This document shows, in pieces, positions 1 through 5,574 of a stretch of DNA of 14,161 nt. Both the position numbers and the translations under genes were made by a program. Each line of letters begins with the position of its first letter. Position 1 is the first letter of the stretch. The stretch covers positions 1 to 14,161 of the forward strand of contig BOAV01000063.1 in assembly GCA_026002045.1 (NCBI GenBank), written 5' to 3'. This stretch comes from Spirochaetia bacterium. Its GTDB lineage: Bacteria; Spirochaetota; Spirochaetia; Treponematales; Breznakiellaceae. Below the pieces are notes generated by a model. That model did not search any database. It worked only from the letters and a program-made list of their open reading frames with translations, and was not told where the DNA came from.

Positions 1-59
1 GTTTCATGGTCAACTCCACGGTGCCCCCAAACTTCTTGTTTTAGGGTTTGATTGTAGTT

Positions 60-118
60 GGCTATGGTTAGATTTTTACATGAGATTCGTCCGGCTCCAT
101 GGTTAGATTTAACGTGAG
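60..118. repeat. Degenerate direct repeat, two copies about 35 bp apart
   Basis: The 12-mer ATGGTTAGATTT occurs at 64-75 and again at 99-110. Similarity continues on both sides: GGCT precedes each copy, and CATGAG versus CGTGAG follows. The first 168 bases hold no convincing gene on either strand. A minus-strand frame of about 39 codons runs off the window start but has no start codon. The repeat may be the edge of a mobile or repeated element lying to the left of the window; that is inference. Confidence 0.5.
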
Positions 119-131
119 GCTATGCGGAGTG

Positions 132-160
132 TTGACACGTTACGCGTTACGGTATAGAAT
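132..160 (+). promoter_or_regulatory. Promoter of higBA with a tandem heptamer in the spacer (candidate HigA operator)
   Basis: TTGACA at 132-137, a 17-base spacer and TAGAAT at 155-160 (5 of 6 to the -10 consensus) form a strong sigma-70-type promoter. The spacer holds two abutting copies of CGTTACG (138-144 and 145-151). HigA-type antitoxins repress their own operon by binding repeats over the promoter, so this is a good operator candidate; that part is inference. Transcription would begin near 166-168, immediately before the higB ATG at 169, implying a leaderless or nearly leaderless message. Confidence 0.7.
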
Positions 161-168
161 TATTTATA

Positions 169-447
169 ATGATACGTTCTTTCAGGCACAAGGGACTTAA
201 GCAATTCTTCTTGTCGGGAACCATGCGGGAAATTATTCCCGCTCATGCTGACAAACTGGAACGGATTCTTGACCGTTTGGATGCCAGTCTTTCACCCAGA
301 GATATGAATTTGCCCGGTTACCGCCTGCATGAACTGTCCGGTCAGGACAAGGGCGTGTGGTCGGTTTCGGTTAATGGAAATTGGCGTGTCACCTTTCGAT
401 TTGAAAACAATGACGCGCATATTGTGGATTATCAGGATTATCACTAG
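169..447 (+). CDS. higB: HigB-type toxin (RelE superfamily mRNA interferase)
   Basis: A 92-residue protein of the usual HigB length. It starts with MIRSFRHKGLKQFF and ends with the family's conserved block: GVWSVSVNGNWRVTF (residues 62-76), a hydrophobic strand and the terminal DYH. HigB toxins cleave mRNA at the ribosome A site during translation; the C-terminal histidine and the WR segment lie in the active-site region. The partner antitoxin starts 12 bases after the stop, giving the toxin-first order typical of higBA. No Shine-Dalgarno sequence precedes the ATG (upstream bases are AATTATTTATA), whereas the antitoxin has a strong one. The start is fixed by family similarity. Expression probably depends on repression by HigA at the promoter at 132-160. 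Confidence 0.92.
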   Translation: MIRSFRHKGLKQFFLSGTMREIIPAHADKLERILDRLDASLSPRDMNLPGYRLHELSGQDKGVWSVSVNGNWRVTFRFENNDAHIVDYQDYH

Positions 448-459
448 AAGGAGTCGGTA

Positions 460-759
460 ATGAAGCAAATACGAAAACCGGTACATCCGGGGAAAGTTTT
501 TTGGGAAGATGTTCTTGTTCCGCTCAATTTGAGCGTTACCGATGCGGCTGATTTACTCGGCATAACACGGAAAACCCTCTCCGAGCTTATCAACGAAAAG
601 TCGGCGTTGAGCCCCACGATGGCCTTACGGATTGCCAAAGCCACCCGCACCACTGCGGAAAGCTGGCTTACCATGCAAATGAAACGGACACTCTGGGATG
701 CGGAGCAATGTGAACTGTTGGGCATTAAAGATTTCCCACAAATAAGCGCAAGCGCATAA
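460..759 (+). CDS. higA: HigA-type antitoxin, HTH/XRE DNA-binding protein
   Basis: A 99-residue protein beginning MKQIRKPVHPGKVFWEDVL, the standard HigA opening (PxHPGxxL). It is followed by an XRE-type helix-turn-helix at about residues 24-60 (LSVTDAADLLGITRKTLSEL, then INEKSALSP) and a short C-terminal dimerisation segment ending WDAEQC. It would neutralise HigB by complex formation and repress the operon. AGAAGGAG lies 7 bases before the ATG, a much better ribosome site than higB has, which fits the need for antitoxin excess. It is co-transcribed with higB. The pair sits beside non-coding repeat sequence and ends only 33 bases from the convergent alaA gene, so it may be an acquired cassette. 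Confidence 0.92.
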   Translation: MKQIRKPVHPGKVFWEDVLVPLNLSVTDAADLLGITRKTLSELINEKSALSPTMALRIAKATRTTAESWLTMQMKRTLWDAEQCELLGIKDFPQISASA

Positions 760-792
760 ATACGGTATTAAGATTAGGTTGAATAACCCTCC

Positions 793-2010
793 CTACCCCT
801 GCCGGTAATGCTCCAGAAACGTCCCCAGCCTCCGCATGGCATCCGCCAGGGTGTCCTGATCGGGGAGAAAGACGATACGGAAGTGGTCCGGGTCTTTCCA
901 GTTAAAGCCCGTGCCGTGGACCAAGAGGATGCGCTGTTCCCGGAGCAGGTCCATGACAAAGCGCTCGTCGTCGGTAATGTTGAAGCGCTTTACGTCGATT
1001 TTGGGGAAGCAGTAGAGGGCGCCCTTGGGCATGACCACCGAAAGGCCGCTTATGTCATTGACCATGTTCACTGCGGTGTCCCGCTGTTCCTTGAGGCGGC
1101 CGCCGGGGAGGACCAGGTCGTTGATGCTCTGGTAGCCGCCGAGGGCGGTCTGTATGCCGAACTGGGCGGGCACATTGGCGCAGAGCCTCATGTTGCTGAG
1201 GATCTCCAGCCCTTCCACATAGCCTTTGGCGCTTTTCTTGTTCCCCGACAGGGCCATCCACCCCGCCCGGAAGCCCGCCGCCCGGTAGGCCTTGGACATG
1301 CCGTTAAAACAGATGGTCAAAATCTCCGGGTCAACCGAGGCCATGGGGATGTGCTTTGCCCCATCGTAGGTGATGCGGTCGTAAATCTCGTCGGCATAGA
1401 CAATAAGCTCGTGTTCACGGGCGATGCGGGCGATCCCTTCCAGAATTATCCGGTCGTAGACCGCACCGGTGGGGTTATTGGGGTTGATCACCACAATGGC
1501 CTTGGTCCTGTCCGTCACCTTGGCGCGGACATCATCCAGGTCGGGGTTCCATTCGGCGGATTCATCGCAGAGGTAGTGTACCGCCTTTCCCCCGGCAAGG
1601 GTTATCGCGGCGGTCCACAGGGGATAATCGGGCATGGGAACCAGAACTTCGTCCCCGCTGTCCAAAAGGCCCTGCATGGCGATCATGATGAGTTCGCTCA
1701 CCCCGTTGCCGATGTAGATGTCGCCGATTTCAACGTCCATCACACCCTTGGACTGAAAATCCTGCATGACGGCCTTGCGGGCGGCAAAAAGCCCCTGAGA
1801 GTCGCAGTACCCCTGGGCGTTCCGCAGATTGACTATGATATCGTGGATGATCTCGTCGGGGGCATTGAAGCCGAAAGTGGCGGGGTTGCCGATATTGAGC
1901 TTCAGAATCTGAAAGCCCTCGTCCTCCATCCGCTTTGCCTCTTTCAGTACCGGCCCCCGGATATCGTAGCAAACATTTTCCAGCTTCACCGATTTGGCAA
2001 AATTCCTCAT
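793..2010 (-). CDS. alaA: Alanine transaminase, class I/II PLP-dependent aminotransferase
   Basis: 405 residues, the same length as E. coli AlaA, and strongly similar throughout: KLENVCYDIRGPVLKEAKRM at 9-28, LNIGNPATFGF, QGYCDSQGL, IYIGNGVSELI, PDYPLWTAAITL. Fold-type I PLP residues are present: NPNNPTG (176-182), ADEIYD (206-211, pyridine-binding Asp207 and Tyr210), the Schiff-base lysine Lys240 in FNGMSKAYRAAGFRAGW, and the carboxylate-binding Arg378 in FRIVF. The enzyme makes L-alanine from pyruvate and glutamate in the cytoplasm. The ATG at 2010 is preceded by GGAGG with a 7-base spacer, so the start is secure. It lies downstream of the membrane-protein gene on the same strand, with two hairpins between. 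No clear separate promoter was found, so read-through from the upstream gene is likely. Confidence 0.95.
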   Translation of the reverse strand: MRNFAKSVKLENVCYDIRGPVLKEAKRMEDEGFQILKLNIGNPATFGFNAPDEIIHDIIVNLRNAQGYCDSQGLFAARKAVMQDFQSKGVMDVEIGDIYIGNGVSELIMIAMQGLLDSGDEVLVPMPDYPLWTAAITLAGGKAVHYLCDESAEWNPDLDDVRAKVTDRTKAIVVINPNNPTGAVYDRIILEGIARIAREHELIVYADEIYDRITYDGAKHIPMASVDPEILTICFNGMSKAYRAAGFRAGWMALSGNKKSAKGYVEGLEILSNMRLCANVPAQFGIQTALGGYQSINDLVLPGGRLKEQRDTAVNMVNDISGLSVVMPKGALYCFPKIDVKRFNITDDERFVMDLLREQRILLVHGTGFNWKDPDHFRIVFLPDQDTLADAMRRLGTFLEHYRQG

Positions 2011-2039
2011 CTTTCAACCTCCCCCATAAAATTAAGCCT

Positions 2040-2064
2040 GGAGTTTTTTCGCAGAAAAAACTCC
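2040..2064. repeat. Perfect hairpin, 11-bp stem, 3-base loop
   Basis: Arms at 2040-2050 and 2054-2064 pair perfectly around the loop GCA (2051-2053); each arm is GGAGTTTTTTC or its complement. It lies 17 bases upstream of the alaA Shine-Dalgarno on the minus strand. There is no U-run after the stem in either direction, so it is not a textbook terminator. It could be a repetitive palindrome, an RNA-stabilising processing site or an attenuator. Confidence 0.75.
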
Positions 2065-2067
2065 TTA

Positions 2068-2115
2068 GTTCATGGTTATTTGAATGAACGCACGTTCATT
2101 CAAATAACCATGAAC
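2068..2115. repeat. Perfect inverted repeat, 23-bp arms, 2-base centre
   Basis: Arms at 2068-2090 and 2093-2115 are exact reverse complements around CA at 2091-2092. The core reads TGAATGAACG, CA, CGTTCATTCA. The right arm contains the last five codons and the TGA stop of the membrane-protein gene. On the minus-strand transcript it would form a very stable hairpin three bases before the hairpin at 2040-2064. Possible roles are a mobile palindromic repeat, a transcript 3'-end stabiliser between two operon genes, or a dyad operator of the TetR-site kind. Confidence 0.85.
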
Positions 2116-2917
2116 CAGCTTCATCAATATATTTCTGTAATATAATAGCATGAATTTCGGTTTTAAGCTTCTCTGCTTCCGCCAGCCAGAGCGCTTTGTT
2201 CCGGACAGCTTCCTGTATACGGCTGCGGCCCGCCCGGGCGGCGGTGAGGCAGGCAATGCCGTTGTCTGCGTTCCGCTGCAGGGTGGTCCCCAGAAAATAC
2301 ACCGAAAGCCCCGCGATCAGGACATCGGGAAATTCCTCTGCCAAAGGTTTGAACTGCTCCGCAGCGGGGGTAAACTGCCGGTCCAGGAGCAGGGAAAAGC
2401 CGTAGTACCAACGGATCCAGAGTAAATTCCGGCTATTGAGATGCCGACCTCCATCGGCCTGACCTGCCTCAAGGCGGGCGGCAAAGAAACGGACAGCGCC
2501 GGCAATATCCCCGCCCAAAATCCGGGCAACCCCGAAAACAAGGGCGTTTGACTCAAGCAGGGCGGGCTTGACCAGGGCGGCCCTGTTTTCCAGATTCGTC
2601 ACCGCCTCGGAATCGGCCATCAGCAGGCAGGTATTTGCCAAAAGCCGTACCAGGGGCGGCCAATAATGCCCCCGGCGAAGGATCCGCATTTCAAGATACC
2701 CGATCAGGGCAGGATAATCTTCCCGCTCCAGAAGTATGAACAGCCGACGGTTGGAAAAATAAAATATATCCGGTATGATTAAAATACCGGCAATGATCAG
2801 GGCCATGGGCCGGAGGGAACGCCAAAGATCCGGGGCAAAAAGGGGAATTAAACAGATTGCCGACAGGAAAAGGATGATGATTAGATTAAAAATGATGAAA
2901 ATAAATTTGAACTTCAA
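2096..2917 (-). CDS. Small membrane protein with tetratrico-like C-terminal domain, function unknown
   Basis: I do not recognise a named family. The best start is TTG at 2917, which has AGGAG (2926-2930) 8 bases upstream. The ATG at 2941 has no ribosome site and lies within a few bases of the predicted transcript start. The resulting 273-residue protein begins KFKFIFIIFNLIIILFLSAI after the initiator. It has two membrane segments (about residues 2-27 and 35-55), a charged stretch, and then about 200 residues of alpha-helical sequence. The pair AVRFFAARLEAG and YYGFSLLLDRQFTPAAEQFK resembles TPR helices. It is probably anchored in the inner membrane with a cytoplasmic helical domain acting as a protein-interaction scaffold (inference). 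Its last five codons come from the palindrome at 2068-2115, so its C-terminus may differ from that of homologues. Confidence 0.75.
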   Translation of the reverse strand: MKFKFIFIIFNLIIILFLSAICLIPLFAPDLWRSLRPMALIIAGILIIPDIFYFSNRRLFILLEREDYPALIGYLEMRILRRGHYWPPLVRLLANTCLLMADSEAVTNLENRAALVKPALLESNALVFGVARILGGDIAGAVRFFAARLEAGQADGGRHLNSRNLLWIRWYYGFSLLLDRQFTPAAEQFKPLAEEFPDVLIAGLSVYFLGTTLQRNADNGIACLTAARAGRSRIQEAVRNKALWLAEAEKLKTEIHAIILQKYIDEAGSWLFE

Positions 2918-2935
2918 GGGAAATGCTCCTATAAT
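2907..2935 (+). promoter_or_regulatory. Promoter of the HD-GYP gene
   Basis: TTGAAC at 2907-2912 and a perfect TATAAT at 2930-2935 are separated by 17 bases. Transcription would start near 2942, giving a leader of about 47 bases before the ATG at 2989. The promoter lies over the ribosome site and start codon of the divergently oriented membrane-protein gene. Confidence 0.6.
2926..2930 (-). promoter_or_regulatory. Ribosome binding site deciding a TTG start
   Basis: The complement of CTCCT at 2926-2930 reads AGGAG on the minus strand and lies 8 bases before TTG (2917-2915). It makes that codon a far better start than the ATG at 2941, which has no such site. Confidence 0.7.
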
Positions 2936-2950
2936 AAGCATAGTTTAGGT

Positions 2951-2979
2951 ATGATAGTTGAAAGGAAAATGAGAGTCAA
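2951..2979 (-). promoter_or_regulatory. Promoter of the membrane-protein (and probably alaA) transcript
   Basis: Read on the minus strand, TTGACT (2979-2974, 5 of 6) and TATCAT (2956-2951, 5 of 6) are separated by exactly 17 bases. The start would be near 2944, giving a leader of about 27 bases to the TTG at 2917. The promoter overlaps the leader and start of the HD-GYP gene and faces the plus-strand promoter at 2907-2935. Confidence 0.6.
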
Positions 2980-2992
2980 CGAAAACAGATGA
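2969..2992 (+). other. Possible upstream mini-ORF coupled to the HD-GYP start
   Basis: ATG at 2969 opens a seven-codon frame (MRVNENR) whose TGA (2990-2992) overlaps the HD-GYP ATG (2989-2991) as ATGA. An in-frame ATG at 2951 would lengthen it to 13 codons. AAAGG lies just before 2969, at a spacing shorter than usual. The HD-GYP ATG itself has no ribosome site at normal distance, so re-initiation from this mini-ORF is a plausible way to start it. Confidence 0.3.
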
Positions 2993-4128
2993 GCAAATAT
3001 ACCCTTGAGGAAATACCTCCGGACAGTTATTTTTCTCAAAACATTTCTCTTGACGATGAGTTTCTTCTGACCACCCCGGAAATACCCTTTTCCAATGAAT
3101 TGAAAAAAACCCTCCAGGACTGGCGTTTTAAAGCAGTGTTCAGCAACGGGGAACCACGGAAAACCGGCGAGTCCCTTCCGGACAACACTCAAAGCATAAA
3201 ATATTCTTTCACAAACCAAAACGATGGTGAAAAAATCAAAGAAGCGGAAAAATTCTACCTTGCCTTCCAACAATACGCGGAAAAAGTTTTTACCCGGTTA
3301 ATGAGTCAAAATAAACTGGAGTTCAACCCGGTAGCGGAAACAATCAAGATCGCCTGCGGGGTTATCCAGAAGAACCAACGCTATATTCTGCGGGTACTTC
3401 AAACCGCCGAGCCTCCGGCTGAAAAAAACTACCTGACATCCCACGTGGTACAATCCACGATTATTGCCCTTGTTATTGGCTCCTATCTCAAGCTGCCCAG
3501 CCACCGGCTTATCGAACTGGGGGCCGCCGCCTTTTTTCACGAAGTGGGGATGCTCAAACTCCCTCCCCAAGTAATTTTAAGCAGCCGGGCCCTGACCCCG
3601 CCGGAGCAGAAGGTGCTCCAGACCCACCCGATCCTGGGCTATGGGTTCCTGAAATCCTTTGATTTTCCCCTGGCGGTAAGCGTTGTGGCTCTGGAACATC
3701 ATGAACGGGAAAACGGGTCCGGATACCCCCGGAAACTTACCGGCGACCGTATCAGTTTATACTCAAAGATCGTCGCTGTGGCCTGTTCGTGGGAAGCCCT
3801 GTCCGCAGTCCGGCCCTATAAGGAAGCAAAGGATGGATTTTCAGGAATGCTGGAACTCCTCAAAAATGAGGGGAAACAGTACGACAATACGGTTATCCGG
3901 GCACTGATATGCTCCCTTTCCATCTATCCCATCGGGCTCTATGTGCTCCTTTCCAATGGGAAAAAAGCCCAGGTGGTGGACGTAAACCCGGAAAACCCCC
4001 GTTTCCCCATCGTGCAGTTCCTGGAGGAATTTACTCCGGGCGGCCAAAAAAAGATCCTGGCGACCTCTGAGGATGGGGATGGGATATTCATCGTCAGTTC
4101 CCTCACCCCGGAAGAGGCAGGCGTTTAA
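2989..4128 (+). CDS. HD-GYP-type protein with degenerate catalytic motifs
   Basis: 379 residues: a divergent N-terminal region (about 1-110), an HD-GYP domain (about 140-310) and a C-terminal extension (310-379) of beta character. Functional HD-GYP proteins hydrolyse cyclic di-GMP. Retained features are H152, H213 in THP, the pair H237-H238 and GSGYP (243-247). Altered features are HDxGK, here HEVGM (184-188, Asp to Glu and Lys to Met), and the later AVADxxDAL block, here AVACSWEAL (263-271), where a metal-binding Asp is Cys266. Activity is therefore doubtful, and a sensor or binding role for cyclic di-GMP or another nucleotide is possible. There is no transmembrane segment, so it should be cytoplasmic. 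The CorC-like gene begins one base after its stop, indicating an operon. Family membership is firm; catalytic competence is uncertain. Confidence 0.85.
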   Translation: MSKYTLEEIPPDSYFSQNISLDDEFLLTTPEIPFSNELKKTLQDWRFKAVFSNGEPRKTGESLPDNTQSIKYSFTNQNDGEKIKEAEKFYLAFQQYAEKVFTRLMSQNKLEFNPVAETIKIACGVIQKNQRYILRVLQTAEPPAEKNYLTSHVVQSTIIALVIGSYLKLPSHRLIELGAAAFFHEVGMLKLPPQVILSSRALTPPEQKVLQTHPILGYGFLKSFDFPLAVSVVALEHHERENGSGYPRKLTGDRISLYSKIVAVACSWEALSAVRPYKEAKDGFSGMLELLKNEGKQYDNTVIRALICSLSIYPIGLYVLLSNGKKAQVVDVNPENPRFPIVQFLEEFTPGGQKKILATSEDGDGIFIVSSLTPEEAGV

Positions 4129-4129
4129 T

Positions 4130-5455
4130 ATGGGGGACCCCGGAGGTATCCCGGCCCTGACAGGGCCGGTTTTGGTAAGTTCTGCGCACATCCTGATCAT
4201 TCTCGGTATCATTCTGGCAGGGGGGTTTTTCGTCCTCTTTGACCATGCCCTTGCATCTTCCCGCAAGGGGCGGCTGCGGACTTTAGCGGAACATCCGGCA
4301 GGGACGAAAAAATATTCGCCGGCCCTGAAAGCGGCGGAGGATCCCCGGCTGTACTTTTCCATAAGCCGGATATGGGTGATCTTCCTGCGAATTTTTGCCG
4401 GAGTATGGGGGGGCTTTACGCTGATCCCGCCCCGGGGGAACGGTCTGGCCGCCGCGGTCCTTATCGGAGGCCTTACCCTGGCGGCGATACTGCTGGGAGA
4501 TTTCCTTCCCAAACTCATTGCCCTCTGCGCCCCGGAAAAAATCTGCGCCGCCTGCCTCCCCGTCATCCGCTTCCTGGCCCTGCCCTGTAAGCCCCTGTTG
4601 CTGCTCTATGAAAAGTCCGGCGCCCTGGTCCGTAAGCTGTTCCGCCTGGACAATGACGCGGGTAAGGGTATGACCGAGGATGAACTGCGGAATGCCCTGG
4701 CGGAGGGAGAAAAGTCCGGGGTGGTGGAAAGCAAAGAACGGACCATGGTGGAGGGGGTTTTTTACCTGGGGGATCGTCCTTCCGGCGCATTTATGACCCA
4801 CCGTTCGGAAATCCGGTGGCTGGACAGTAACGCCGGCGCCGAAGAGATCCGGGCCATGGCCCGGGATCACGGCGCACAGGGCTGCTTCCCCGTGGCAGAG
4901 GGCACCCTGGACGAGATCATTGGCGGGGCGTTTCTGGGAGACATCCTCCAGGCCCTGCCAAAGGGGTTTTCGCAAGGCTTAACGCCCCTTATCAAAAAAG
5001 TACCCTTTATCCCGGAAACCATGTCCGCACTTAAGGCATTTGAAGCCTTCAAGCGGGGCGAAACGGATTATCTTTTTGTGATGGACGAATACGGCGGTTT
5101 CGCCGGACTCCTTTCCGTTCGGGATCTTATCGAAGAAATCGTGGGCCAGCTCTCGAAAGATGCAGCGGACGAAGAGAGCATCCTCCCCCAGGACGACGGG
5201 ACCTGGCTCGCGGACGGCAGCGCCAGTATTGATGATATCGCCGCAGTTTTGGGCCAGAACAGCCTCACCGAAGGTCATCAGGACTACCACACCCTGGCGG
5301 GCTTCATCCTCTCCCTGGCCGGTGAAATTCCCAAAACCGCCGCAAGCTTTAGCTCCGACGGCTTTAACTTCAAAATTGTTGACATGGACGGGAACAGGAT
5401 CGACAAAGTGATGATTTCGAAGATTCAAACCAGTTCCAAAATAGAAATTAATTAA
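4130..5455 (+). CDS. CorC/HlyC-type CNNM membrane protein with CBS pair
   Basis: 441 residues from the ATG at 4130. A longer frame reaches back to 4073, but that part overlaps the HD-GYP gene and precedes the usual family start. GAGG lies 12 bases upstream, a loose ribosome site. Order: a DUF21/CNNM membrane region (about 15-165, with hydrophobic stretches near 15-37, 78-100, 106-135 and 140-162, and SSRKGRLRTLAEH after the first helix as in the family); an acidic linker MTEDELRNALAEGEKSG; paired CBS motifs (about 217-275 and 285-342, FVMDEYGGFAGLLSVRDLIE being diagnostic); and a C-terminal CorC_HlyC domain (355-435). Relatives take part in magnesium or cobalt efflux or homeostasis, with CBS domains sensing nucleotides; older 'hemolysin' names are not supported. 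It is co-transcribed with the HD-GYP gene. Confidence 0.88.
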   Translation: MGDPGGIPALTGPVLVSSAHILIILGIILAGGFFVLFDHALASSRKGRLRTLAEHPAGTKKYSPALKAAEDPRLYFSISRIWVIFLRIFAGVWGGFTLIPPRGNGLAAAVLIGGLTLAAILLGDFLPKLIALCAPEKICAACLPVIRFLALPCKPLLLLYEKSGALVRKLFRLDNDAGKGMTEDELRNALAEGEKSGVVESKERTMVEGVFYLGDRPSGAFMTHRSEIRWLDSNAGAEEIRAMARDHGAQGCFPVAEGTLDEIIGGAFLGDILQALPKGFSQGLTPLIKKVPFIPETMSALKAFEAFKRGETDYLFVMDEYGGFAGLLSVRDLIEEIVGQLSKDAADEESILPQDDGTWLADGSASIDDIAAVLGQNSLTEGHQDYHTLAGFILSLAGEIPKTAASFSSDGFNFKIVDMDGNRIDKVMISKIQTSSKIEIN

Positions 5456-5553
5456 CCACAAGCCGCCTACTGGCGGCACAACACGAACCACACCAAAAAG
5501 ATCATTTAGTTCGTGTTCGAACCGAAGGTTCGCTTTGTGTGGTTCGTGGTTAA
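5452..5553. repeat. Nested palindromic element with terminal inverted repeats, between convergent genes
   Basis: Outer arms TTAACCAC (5452-5459) and GTGGTTAA (5546-5553) enclose several more dyads. These are GCCGCC/GGCGGC with loop TACT (5462-5477), a 12-bp pair at 5482-5493 and 5537-5548, an alternative 9-bp pair AACACGAAC/GTTCGTGTT (5480-5488, 5509-5517), and CGAACC/GGTTCG with loop GAA (5518-5532). Several stems compete for the same bases. The left arm includes the stop codon of the CorC-like gene. It looks like a small MITE-like or REP-like repeat and may also end both convergent transcripts. Confidence 0.75.
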
Positions 5554-5574
5554 ATTCTTAATTTTGGAACCGGC

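Noticed and set aside
1..118. Minus-strand partial reading frame that might be a transposase tail
   Set aside because: About 39 codons without a start codon or recognisable motif; too short to support.
148..768. TACGGTAT at 148-155 and 761-768 as target duplications flanking higBA
   Set aside because: Only eight bases, and the left copy is part of the promoter; probably chance.
808..2145. 445-codon open frame on the plus strand across alaA
   Set aside because: It is the antisense of a clear aminotransferase gene, has no family motifs and no ribosome site; GC-rich codon bias keeps the opposite frame open.
4073..4129. Longer start for the CorC-like gene
   Set aside because: It would overlap the end of the HD-GYP gene by 56 bases and add residues before the normal family N-terminus; the ATG at 4130 fits better.
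3841..5491. Long minus-strand open frames across the HD-GYP and CorC-like genes
   Set aside because: Low-complexity, Pro/Gly/Arg-rich translations without recognisable motifs, opposite well-supported genes.
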